NCBI GenBank assembly: GCA_022496805.1
Contig: CM040090.1
Location: forward strand, 10,782,001 to 10,846,000
DNA length: 64,000 nucleotides
From: Pohlia nutans
Lineage: Eukaryota > Streptophyta > Bryopsida > Bryales > Mniaceae
Direction of reading: 5' to 3'
The notes beneath the pieces are model-generated. The model saw only the letters and a list, made by a program, of their open reading frames with translations, made no database searches and was not told the DNA's origin. The translations under genes were made by a program, and so were the position numbers. This document shows, in pieces, positions 1 to 10,600 of this stretch; position 1 is the first letter of the stretch; each line of letters begins with the position of its first letter.

Positions 1-200
1 CACGATTATGTGGTCCAGGTTCGCAACCAGTTGGGCTCGTTGAGCAGTGGTGTGATACACATGGCTTGGTGTTGCTAGTGAAATATCATGGGAGGAAAGT
101 TGTACCAACCAACCGGCCCGCCTATTCCCTGAGACAAGCTGAGCTAGTGAATTTGAAGAATTTGAAGAGTGGCTAGCAATGGTTTTCACCACTACCCCCC
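1..200. other. AT-moderate flank, no gene seen
   Basis: No convincing coding exon is visible. This stretch abuts the 3' side of the LINE remnant on the minus strand and may be its downstream flank or 3' tail. A short C-run followed by a T-run lies near 195-208, but there is no clear poly(A) tail. Confidence 0.3.
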
Positions 201-1690
201 CCTCTTTTAATGTACTACGTCTGTTGGTATTGTTTGATTATTTTCTATACGTTTTTTATGTAAAAGGATAGATCTGGCAATGGTATTTATTGCTTTGAAT
301 GTCTGTTTTATGGAGGTTTCGCAAATGTTAAATTTTGTTTCAAGTTGTTTCATTGAGGGGACGTGTGTGGTTCCTCTAGCTCCAGCTGTAATGACTATGA
401 TGGGATCTACTTTCCAACCTTGTTGTATGATATTATTAATTAGAGGTTGGTATTTAAAAAAAATTCTGCCAATTGTTTCTGGTGAAAATCTGTAGTTTGT
501 GTATGTGAATTCTATAAATTGTATGGTTAAGTTATTATCGGGGTTTAGAGGAGGTGGACTTTGGTATGGGAGGCCTTTAATGCATAATATATCTGGTTTG
601 AATTTGGCATTACATTGACATCTTTGTTGATTACAAGTACATGGTAATAACCATGGAGGAACTATATTTTCTTGTGGGTTATTGTTGAATGTGCCCGCAT
701 TCATGAGAGTGTAGCATCTTGGTTTATTTGAGGATAATATTAATTTTCTTAGTTCCCATACCGCTTTATTGTGTCTTTTGGTTCTTAGTGCGTGTATGTG
801 GTGTTGTTTGCATATTAAAAGTACATGTAGCCATGTATCTGCGTGTTGTGAATTACATATGGGACATGTTTTTGAGGGGAATCTTTGTATGCTGAAAATT
901 AATTGTTTTCTGGCATTACCCATGATGTATTGACTGGTTCTAAATTTTAGTATGCTTGTTTTTTGTGTGTCTGTTATTTCTGGATTTTTCCAAAAGTCAT
1001 TGGACATTTCGTTATCTATGATGGGGTTTGTTGTCCATTTGTTGATGTTGGGGAAGTGTTTTCGAGGTTATGTTCACGGTCATGTTTCTTGATGTATTCT
1101 TCCAAGCATCTAACTGGACCTTTGTCTGGTCGTTTGATACGGTCGGGCCAGGTATCTTTTTGGAAGTAATAAGGTGTGGTATGTGCAAATTCGTGTGGGT
1201 CTGGTGCTGGTTGATAGCCTCTTTTTATGGTTCCTTATTTTGCGAGTTGATCTGCGTGTTCATTTCCGTTGATTTTGGTGTGTGCTATAACTTTGTAGAT
1301 TGTGGTGGGTTGTGTACGTTTTTGTAGCATTTCAACCATTTCTTTTAATATGGTTTTATCTACGTGGTTATTTTGTTGGGTAGGGTGTTTTAGTTGTGTG
1401 TTTAGAACATGTATACAATTGAGGCAATGAGTAAAAATATATGCAGGTTCGTTCATATATCGAGTGGTGATTAGTGAAAGTGTTTCGTGTATGGCCATTA
1501 ATTCTGCTCTGAAGCATGTTTGTAGTCCAGGCAGTCTTTTTGATATTTGTACATCTGGTTTTGTTGAGTTGTATATGCCATATCCAGCTTTTTCTTTTTT
1601 CCAATGGCCATCATCCGCTTCTTTAGGTGGTAATACATATCAAGTAATAGTATCAAAACTTCATTCCCGCAGTTACATTTGACACCGAGT
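201..1690 (-). mobile_element. Decayed LINE (non-LTR retrotransposon), RNase H and C-terminal zinc-knuckle region
   Basis: Read on the minus strand, about 1630 to 1237 encodes an RNase H-like domain: a start like DGHWKKEKAGYGIYNS, then an AELMAIHETL helix, an IFTHCLNCIHVL strand and the typical end KVIAHTKINGNEHADQLAK. A stop follows at once. Further downstream, 1007-207 stays open for 266 codons and holds a CPIC-x4-H-x4-H-x5-C zinc-binding motif, as seen downstream of reverse transcriptase in plant and algal LINEs, followed by a Cys-rich CTCNQQRCQC segment and a long tail. The catalytic Asp expected in the IFTD strand reads His. The reverse transcriptase domain itself is not visible, so this is the 3' half of a 5'-truncated or rearranged copy. 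Internal stops and frame changes show it is not autonomous. Confidence 0.75.
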
Positions 1691-1699
1691 TTTTTTATA

Positions 1700-2170
1700 G
1701 TGCATTGTTGTTTGATGTTCAAAGACTACCCTTTATATTTGAACAATTCCACGCAAACATAACTTATGATTTCATAATAGAAGCCAATCTAAGTTGATAT
1801 TTTCAAGATAGATAGAAACTCCGAACTCCTTTCTAAAAGGTTGTCGTGAATAAAGTGTCTATTCATCTTAACAATGAACCAATGCCTACTAGACAAAGGG
1901 CCATTTGTTAATCCTTTCAATCTTTGACACAAAGTCATTTGGGCTTATTTCTCTTTCAATGGAAGTTTGATGTCCATTTGTTTTGCAAACAAAAAAACAT
2001 TCATAAAAAATGGAACGCAACATTGTAAAAAATGCACACGGCACAAAACTATGATTACTAATTTGGGTTGCAAATTTCATAGGGCTGACAATCAACAACC
2101 TTATTATCATACAATTTTTGAAGGAGATTGACAATCAATTTCTTCATAGTGGAATTTTTGCAATTTGGTT
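1700..2170. other. AT-rich intergenic DNA
   Basis: No exon, RNA gene or clear terminal inverted repeat was recognised here. It separates the LINE remnant from the first TTAA-flanked element end. Confidence 0.3.
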
Positions 2171-2172
2171 AT

Positions 2173-2600
2173 TAAACCCCTAAAAGATCAAGGATTGATG
2201 ATTTTAAAATGACAAATTAAAATGATCACAGTTTGAAAAATATAATTCACATCTCACCCTCCGTGGAAAAACTAAACTGGATAAAATAGCCATTCTAGAC
2301 CCTATATTATCGAATGCAGTAAAACAATAAAACTCAATTTTTGAGCGATTTAGAAAAACCACCCCAAATTCTATTTTTATCCAGTTTAGTTTTTCCATGG
2401 AGGTGAGACATAGAACTAAAAATTATATCATTGGAATCAGTGAAGGACAATAGTCCATAAATAATTTTGAATGAAAGAAACTTTGTTTAGAACCTATTCA
2501 AAAATGCCAAAAACAATTTGAGATCCAATTTGGTCTTTTTAGTCATTTGGGGGTCAAAAAGCAAAAGTAGTATGCAATTTTAACTCCTAAAGGACCAAGG
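2173..2600. mobile_element. Partial TTAA-type (piggyBac-like) elements with a nested palindromic MITE
   Basis: TTAA at 2173-2176 is followed by ACCCCTAAAAGATCAAGG and an interior resembling the complete elements at 8278 and 52181. A second left end, CTCCTAAAGGACCAAGG, follows a TTAA at 2580-2583. No clean right ends are visible. The first copy is interrupted at about 2252-2408 by a palindromic element whose ends read TCTCACCCTCC and GGAGGTGAGA. Confidence 0.5.
2252..2408. mobile_element. Palindromic MITE, TCTCACCCTCC ends
   Basis: The arms are near-perfect inverted repeats (GTGGAAAAACTAAACTGG on the left, its inverse before 2408). A second member of the family, with the same core order, lies at 60375-60533, also close to a TTAA-type end. 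No coding capacity. Confidence 0.6.
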
Positions 2601-2757
2601 ATGTATGGTTTTAATATGACAAAATGAAATCATCATATTATAATAAAAATCATACATGATTAAAGAATGTAGTTTATTTGTTTTGTTTTGTATGCAATGT
2701 TAAGATTTCTCTGACCGTGAGGGGTGCACTAAAGTCGTTTCGTCACTTCTGGATGTA

Positions 2758-3745
2758 CAGTGGGGTGACACCGAAATTGGCCCCTTGTGCAATTCCAGGG
2801 ATGGTGCCCACAGTGCTGCCAACTTTGACACCCTTCCAAAGGCTAGAAAATTGTTATTTATACATTAAAGTTTAGACACAAAATCATTGTTATGTTGACA
2901 ACATGTGTACCAAATTTCAAAGCTAGAAGATTGATACAAAAAAAGATATTCAAGATTTCCCAACAAGGGGTACTTGCAAGAAATGTTTCACAACTGCCAA
3001 CTTTGACACCCTCCCAAGGATTGAAGAATTTTTTTTTCACATGGAATTTTTGGAGTAGGAATGTATTTATGTTGTTTATACATGTTGAAAAATTCAAGTC
3101 TACAAGACCCACAAAAAAAATGATATTCCAAATCTACCAATAGGTGTAGTTGTGAGAAACAAAGTTGCTTCACAACTTCCAACTTTGATAGCCTCCCTAG
3201 GGCTGAGAATCTATTCTTTCAATATGAAATTTTTCCACATGATCTTTATGATCTTGATCACATGAATGAAAAATTTCAAGGCCAAAAAATACACACAAAA
3301 ATAGTTATTCTATATCTACCAACGTAGTTGTGAAGCAACTTTGTCTCTCACAACTACACCTATTGGTAGATTTGGAATATCATTCGTTTTGTGGGTCTTT
3401 TGGACTTGAATTATTCTACATGTGTAAACAACACAAATACATTCCTACTCCAAAAATTCCATGTGAAAAAAAAATTCTTCGATCCTTGGGAGGGCGTCAA
3501 AGCTGGCAGCTGTGAAACATTTCTTACAGCTACCCCTTGTTGGTAAATCTTGAATATCTTTTTTTATATCAATCTTCTAGCTTTGAAATTTGGTACACAT
3601 GTTGTCAACATAACAATGATTTTGTGTCTAAAATTTCATGTATAAATAACAATCTTCCAGCGCTCAGGAGGGTGTCAAAGTTGGCAGCAATGCGGGCACT
3701 ATCCCTGGAATTGCACAAGGGGCCAATTTCGGTGTCACTCCACTG
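2758..3745. mobile_element. Non-autonomous Tc1/mariner-type foldback element A
   Basis: The element begins CAGTGGGGTGACACCG and ends with its inverse, flanked by TA at 2756-2757 and 3746-3747, the Tc1/mariner target signature. Its arms (about 2758-3170 and 3330-3745) are long inverted repeats. Inside each arm a unit of about 180 bp repeats, marked by CCAACTTTGACA, then AATTTCAAGGCCAAAA or similar, then ATCTACCAA. There is no coding capacity. It shares the terminal CAGTGGGGT and the internal unit with the adjacent element B, so it was probably mobilised by the same transposase. Confidence 0.75.
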
Positions 3746-4536
3746 TACAGTGGGGTACCAATCAAAATGTCGTTTTCGAAATCGTAGTGAGAAAAATTTT
3801 AAGACTGCCAACTTTGAAAGCCTCTCGAGAGCTCAAATATTGGTATTTTCCACGAAAGTTTTACCAAAGCATTGTCTTTACGTTAATTATATGCATAGCA
3901 AATTTCAAGGCCAAATAATGCACCGACAAAAAGTTATTCAAAATCTACCAACATTGGTAGCTGTGGAAATTTTTTCACTGCTGCCAACTTTGACAGCCTT
4001 CCAAAGTTTGAATTGTTTTTTTTTTGCCATGAAATTTTTGGAACAAAAACCTCTTTATGTCAATAACATATGGTAAAAATTTCAAGGCCAAAAATGTAAT
4101 AAAAAAAAAAGATATTAACAATCTACCAACATGTATAGTTGTGGGAAAAAATGGGGGAAAACCATTTCATTGCTACCAACTTTGACACCCTCCCAACGGT
4201 TGAGAAATTGTCTACTTACCATGCAATTTTTGACACAACATGATCTTTATAATAACAACAATCAAACCAAATTTCAAGGCCAAAAGATTCACCAAAAAAA
4301 CGTTATTCAAAATCTACCAACATTGGTAGCTGTTGTGGAAAGTTTTTCACTGCTGCCAACTTTGACAGCCTCTCAAAGATTGAATTATTTTTTTTTTCCA
4401 TGAAATTCTTGGAACAAAAACCTCTTTATATTAGTAACATACAGTAAAAATTTTAAGGCCAAAAAGTTTTAAAAAAAAAAGATATTAACAATCTACCAAC
4501 ATGTGTAGTTGTGGGAAACAATGCGGGAAAACCATG

Positions 4537-4839
4537 ATTAGGAGAAATATGTAGTCACAAAGGGGCCTTGGCCTTTGGCACGTGCTGAAAAATTTAGGCC
4601 AAACCGTGCACTTTACATGAGGGCACCAACGGTGCCACCGTGGCTACCAGCAGTGCAGTTCCGTGGGTCGCGTCAATCGACACTGCCAGCACTGCCCACA
4701 CTGCCAGCACTGCGGCTTCCGATGCTGTTAGCGGGCAGCGACTGCACCAATGGGTTTACATAGAAAATGGTGCTTTAGCAGCCGGTTCACCTAACCCGGG
4801 CAAGTTTACAGGGCCCCTTTGGGACCCCATTTTTCTCCT
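4537..4839. mobile_element. Nested insertion of about 300 bp in element B left arm
   Basis: It begins ATTAGGAGAAATATG and ends with the inverse CATTTTTCTCCTAAT; both ends also share an inverted AAAGGGGCC. The body is GC-richer than its surroundings and has a short repeated CTGCCAGCACTGC motif near 4685-4715. The matching position in the right arm lacks it, so it arrived after the arms formed. Superfamily not recognised; no clear target duplication. Confidence 0.55.
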
Positions 4840-4991
4840 AATGTTCATTGCTACCAACTTTGACACCTTCCCAACGGTTGAGAAATTGTCTATTTACCAT
4901 GAAATTTTTGGCACAACATGCTCTTTATGATAACAACATTCATGCCAAATTTCAAGGTCAAAATATTTATACAAAAAAAAACACTTACAAT

Positions 4992-5690
4992 CTACCAACG
5001 TGTATGTCCTCCTTTTGCCTCAATCACTGCTTGTAACCTAGAGGGCATAGAATGACATAGTTGAAGGAGCTTTATACTATTGATCAACCTCCACTCTCTT
5101 TCAATAACTACCTTCAAGTCATCTAAATTTTTTGGACATATTGGGCCATGTTGCACTGCATCTTTCAAAATCTTCCAAAGGTTCGCAATTGGATTGAGAA
5201 CAGAAGAATTTGCAGGCCAATCGAACTTTTCCAAAAGATGTGTTTGTCTCCATTCTTCACATACTTTGCTACGATGGACAGGTGCGCCATCTTCCATGAG
5301 CAATCCCTGTGGCACTGTACTCGTAAAATGAAGCAACTCGACATTGTAGACCACTTCAACAAATCCTTAGCAGAACGTCTATATTTGGGCATAAAAACAA
5401 GTTGTGACTTTTGCCCTCCAGCAAACGCACCCCAAATCATCAAAGAAGTTCTCCCACTCTTAAAAGTTGGAACCATACAACTTAATGAATAGCGCTCATA
5501 TGGATTTCTCCAAACATGAACTTGTCTAGAATTTTTTCGAACTTCAAAGGTAGACTCATATGTCTAAACAACTCTCACCCATTCTTTTATAGTCCACCCA
5601 CAATACTTTTGAGCAAATGCCAATCGTTGAGACATGTGACGATGTGTCAAAAAAGGTTTTTTAACAGCAATTCGACTGAAAATGCCACTC
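4992..5690 (-). pseudogene. Tc1-like DDE transposase relic
   Basis: Read on the minus strand from about 5690, one frame gives a segment like RLAFAQKYCGWTIKEWV, the usual stretch before the first catalytic Asp. Then come a block containing SLMIWGAFAGG, the MEDGAPVHRSKV motif with the second catalytic Asp, and DWPANSSVLNPIANLW. The family normally reads NPIENLW or NPIDNLW; here the third catalytic residue is Ala. The C-terminus ends with the typical SMPSRLQAVIEAKGGHTRW. The parts lie in different frames and there are stops, so the gene is dead. It sits between the long inverted arms of element B, on which it presumably once acted. Confidence 0.8.
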
Positions 5691-7550
5691 TAAATACTAC
5701 TCTAAAGGTTTGAAAACAACAATTCGACTGACAACTGCACACAACTAAATTTGGCTATCCTTGATTTTCTTGAGAAGCGTTTATGATAAGAGATAGCATC
5801 ATCTAGAGAATTTCAATCTAGAAGCATGATTATCTGACATACTTCAACAATTTCAATGCCTTTAATAAACAATATCTCACAACTACACACATTGGTAGAT
5901 TGTAAGCATTTTTTCTGTATAAATATTTTGACTTTGAAATTTGGCATGAATGTTTTTATCATAAAGAGCATGTTGTGCCAAAAATATCTTGGTAAATAGA
6001 CAATTTCTCAACCGTTGGGAGGGTGTCAAAGTTGGTAGCAATGAAATGGTTTTCCCCCATTGTTTCCCACAACTACACATGTTGGTAGATTGTTAATATC
6101 TATTTTTTTTAACTTTTTGGCCTTGAAATTTTTACCATATGTTACTAACATAAAGAGGTTTTTGTTCGAAGAATTTCATGGCAAAAAAAAATAATTCAAT
6201 CTTTGAGAGGCTGTCAAAGTTGGCAGCAGTGAAAAACTTTCCACAACAGCTACCAATGTTGGTAGATTTTGAATAACGTTTTTTTGGTGAATCTTTTGGC
6301 CTTGAAAGTTGGCCTGATTGTTGTTATCATAAAGATCATGTTGTGCCAAAAATTGCATGGTTAATAGACAATTTCTCAACCGTTGGGAGGGTGTCAAAGT
6401 TGGTAGCAATGAAATGGTTTTCCCCCTTTTTTTCCCACAACTATACATGTTGGTAGATTGTTAATATCTTTTTTAGTATTCATTTTTTGGCCTTGAAAGT
6501 TTTACCATATGTTACTAATATAAAGAGGTTTTTGTTCCAAAAATTTCATGGGAAAAAAAAAAACTTCAAACTTTGGGAGGCTGTCAAAGTTGGCAGCAGT
6601 GAAAAAATTTCCACAACTACCAATGTTGGTAGACTTTGAATAACTTTTTGTCGGTGAATCGTCTGGCCTAGAAATTTGGTATGCATATAATTAACTTAAA
6701 GATAATGCTTTGGTAAAACTTTCGTGGGAAAATATCAATTTTTGAGCTCTCGGGAGGCTTTCAAAGTTGACAGTCTTGAAATTTCTCTCACTGCGATTTT
6801 GAAAACGACATTTTGATTGATACCCCACTGTACATGAGGTGTACATGAGAGGTCCATTGCAAACATAAAATCTACCCAACAAATTTGACATACTTGCATT
6901 TGAAGGCCTCTCCAATATTATCAACATCTCAGCATTGTAAGAGATTTATTTTAATTGGTCAATAACCTAATAGGCTTGCAAAGATGATTTGGATGAAAGT
7001 CATCCAAGATTGTATGAGAAAGTTACAAGGCTTTTAATTTGTTCGTGATTTTAGGGGTTACAAAAACGAAAAGAAGAAGAGAAAAGAGAAAGAAAAGGAA
7101 GTTAGTGAATTGGGCTACCGATAACTTACTCGATCCAAAGTGTCCGACAGTCACAGAGATCACGAGAGACGAAGAAGTGACGGAACCAACGAACAATTGT
7201 GGATTCATTGTTGCACTGACCTTCTTCAGTTCCAGCAACAATCATCAACACTTAGGCCTCAGCAACTTTAGTGTAGGATTTGAAATTCGCCCCATCGCCG
7301 CGTTTCTGTTTCTGCATCGGTTTCTACGCTGTTGCCGTTTTCTCTCTCACAAAGCTTGCAACTCACGCGGTCGTGCGCATTCAATTCGCTTCGTCTCTCG
7401 TGCCCTATTGAGGCCGGATCAAAACTCCAACAATCGGTTTTCTGTGCAATGCGATGTGGATCTGGATTGGAAGTCACCACTTCTCGCCTGTTGTCAATTC
7501 GATCGATTGGTAACTGGAGTTCATAGAATTGTGATGCGGAGACGGATCGG

Positions 7551-7588
7551 GTTTAGGGTTAACATACAGCGGTTTAGGGTTTATCAGC
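7551..7588 (+). promoter_or_regulatory. Telo-box pair in the CCCH gene leader
   Basis: Two GTTTAGGGTT motifs stand just upstream of the CCCH start codon, and a TAAACCCTAAACCCC block sits in its first intron (about 7770-7785). AAACCCTA telo-boxes are known near the 5' ends of plant housekeeping genes. A regulatory role here is inferred. Confidence 0.5.
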
Positions 7589-7599
7589 TCCCTACACGG

Positions 7600-7632
7600 A
7601 TGGTCCCGTTGCAACCGATGAACTCGGCTTGA
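7600..7632 (+). other. uORF overlapping the CCCH start codon
   Basis: A 10-codon upstream ORF (MVPLQPMNSA) ends in TGA at 7630-7632. The last A of that stop is the first base of the main ATG at 7632, giving TGATG. Such a stop-start overlap would allow termination-reinitiation, provided this part of the leader is in the mRNA. Confidence 0.4.
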
Positions 7633-10600
7633 TGGCTTTTTTGGACTCGCCAGCTCCGGCGGTGAATTCGTCGTCTCCTGACATGGCGACTTCTTCAGGT
7701 ACGTTGCGCTAATTTGATTGTGCGTAGAGAATTGAATTATTGGTTGTGTTCGACAGGAGCATGTTTCTTAAACCCTAAACCCCTGTTGCGACAATTTGCT
7801 TGGTGTAACAGGGGATCCTGGTGCTGTGCCAACTTTAGATGCGGAATTGGAACAGGAGGTTCGCGAAGAGGGAGAGCTGGAAGACGGTGAGCTCTCCGGG
7901 GGTTGGGAAGACGACGAAGAAGAAGCTGACAATGCTGGTTCCAATAGAGACGAGGAAGATGAACACGAAGATGAGGTGGACGAGGATGAAGTAGAAGAGA
8001 TTGTTGATTATCGTACTGAAGGGCTTACACCCGTTGTCATGCGGTTTGGTATTAATCAAGCAACTGGCAACCCGTTGGGTAAAGACCACAAGAAAAACAG
8101 TAAGCGTCGGAAGGGTAAAGGCGCTCTGTCTCGACAGAGGAAAAAATCTAGGTTAGAGAAAATGCAGAAGGGTTCGAATGAACCGACCACTGAAGTGAAC
8201 GTTGACGGGAGACAGCATGGAGGTATGTACATTTCGTTGTCTCTGCTTTTTTTGAATAGTGTTACATGCTTCATTAACCCCTCAAGCACCGAGATTTTAC
8301 GGTTTTAGAATGACCAGCTTGATCGATCATATTGTGAAAATATAAGCCATCGCCAGAATCAGTGAAGGACGTTGCATGTGTTGCTCAAAAAACTGAAAAA
8401 AATATATAAAAAAATAAAAAATTGGTCAAAAGAGAGTTCTCATATGACCCAATCAAAATTGCTAAAAAACATTAGGTTCAATTTGAACCTCTTGGTCCTT
8501 TAGGGGTTAAGATTGCGAGGTCCTCGCTACTCTCTTAGTTGTGCCTACTGCAAGATCACTTCAAAAATGAACCGTCTGTGTCGTTTGGAGACTTTCTTGC
8601 AGTAAATTTGTGCTCATACAGCGGCTTGGGTTAATTTCAGCGGCTTTGGTTCTTTTTTTTCTTTCTTGGTGTTCTAAAGTGAGGTTTTTGAGGTTTTTTT
8701 AATCTTTTTTTAATCTTTTATGCAGATCATTTGGCCGTTGGGTTGAAAAAAAAGGTAGAGTCTACTGAGAAGGCTGGAGAGAAGCAACAGAAGCCAGGGA
8801 ACAAGAGGGTTGAAGTTGACACTGGCCCGGAAGAAGGCGAGGTCGTTGAAGAGGTATCTGCTGAGACTCATCTTTACCTACTATTTGTGGAGTTCCATAA
8901 TATTACGTCAAAGTGTCTTTCAATTTGAGTGTCTGCTCTAGCATTTTAGAAAAGCACATTTGGTTTGTGGTTCCTCTTTTTGCATATGCACCGTTGGCTG
9001 CAGAATGCCAGCAATCACAGTTTCTGCTACATCGTGATCTTTCCGCATCTGTGGCTTCCTCTATCATAGGCAGTACATTCTGTGATTAAAAAGAGAAAAG
9101 CTTGTTTACGGTTGTAATTGACAGTTGTGAATGTGTACCATTTGCAGGATAATAGAGGACTGTTGTCACAGCTGGTTGAAGAGGAAGTTGGTTTATGGAC
9201 TACCGATGTTGGGGACGAGCAAATTACAAGCTCAAAGGTATGTTCTAGGTTTTTTTGTTTGTTGATTCAAAAAATTAAGGGCAGAAACATACGTCTTGCA
9301 TGATGTTTGTCAGTCTGTTGAGGGGCTATGTCAACAGCATAGATAGTTTGAAAGCACCCACGATTCTTACTAATGCTAATGCTAAGATTTCTACTGCATG
9401 ACATGTGACATTGATCTTAATATTTCAAGGTGAACTAAAACTCTTGGTCTGTCATGCATAAAGGGTATTCCAAGTAAAAATGGACTGTTATCGGTCTTTA
9501 CAGTTGTACATTTTATTCATCTCTCCCATGTGGAGTAAATGTTCTCCAAAGTCGTTCTGTTTTAATTTTATGGTTCTCGCTTCTGAATTTGATACAGATG
9601 GACAGCGATGAGGATGGAAAGAAGAAAACCCGTGCTCCTATTTCGGCAGAGAGGAAATTGAAAAAGAAGGTAGCCTTCCGGAGAAAGCGAGCTGAGAAAG
9701 AGAAGGAGTTAGGTCTCAGGCGTCCGCGAATTCCAGTCAACACCTTCAAACCCAAAATTCCCCTTTGCAAGTTCTATATTAAAGGACGGTGTACACTGGT
9801 ATTTCATATCTCCTTTATTTTCTTTCCTCCTGTGACGTGGTATTTAGGCAGCTTGAAACCTTGGTTTTTTTAATTCTTGGTTTCAATTCTTTCTTCAGTC
9901 ACAAATTGGGCGTCTTTGTTCCTTAGACATCTAACTGCGTGCTTATGTTCTTTGCAGGGTGCAAAATGTACATTTTCGCATGATGTGGTTCCAGTCACCA
10001 AGTCAGATGCAAGTGTCACTTAACTATGATGCTTATTATCAGTAGTAGGAAACGAATAGAATGTCATGAAAAGAATCAGTGTGTGAATACGCTCTATGGT
10101 AGCTTTGGCTGTTCAAGGACGAGTACATGATTCTGGTAGTTTTAGTGTATCTACATTTAGTATAATCGAGCCCATTTTGCAAATCCTGACTTTTGTACCT
10201 GGATCTGACGCAGCCTTGCAAGTTCTTCATGGTCAACCGATGTTTGAAAGGAGACGATTGCCCATTCTCACATAGTTTGGATACATTTCCGTGCAAATTC
10301 TGGCACACACGAGGTCACTGCCTGGATGGCAGTAATTGCCGCTTCTCACATGGTGTAAGTGCCTTCAGTTCCAACTCTAATTCTTGTAGTGTTTTATCAT
10401 TCGTTGACTCAGGTATCATTAACCCTTGTCCACCTACCCACATGCAATAATGAACACAACCACTGGTAGTTCTTATTATTTATTTATTTATTTTTCAATT
10501 ACCTTGTTGTACATCTTTTCAATTTCTGGTTTTGGGCTTCTATGTATCGATGCAGCCTTTAACAGACGACCAACGCCAAAACCTCACCAAGCGGATTGAA

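Larger units (their letters stand above)
3748..6830. mobile_element. Tc1/mariner-type element B with about 950-bp terminal inverted repeats
   Basis: It starts CAGTGGGGTACCAATC directly after the TA that closes element A and ends with the inverse (GATACCCCACTG) before TA at 6831-6832. The left arm is about 3748-5002, including a nested insertion at 4537-4839; the right arm is about 5880-6830. Each arm is built from subrepeats of about 180 bp, marked by CCAACTTTGACA at 3808, 3984, 4166, 4358 and 4854 (with small variants) and their inverses in the right arm. The central 0.9 kb carries a transposase relic on the minus strand. Confidence 0.8.

Noticed and set aside
7039..7632. 198-codon open frame upstream of the CCCH start
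   Set aside because: It has no domain, covers the presumed promoter and leader, and uses different frames from the real gene. Only its last 11 codons are kept as a possible uORF.
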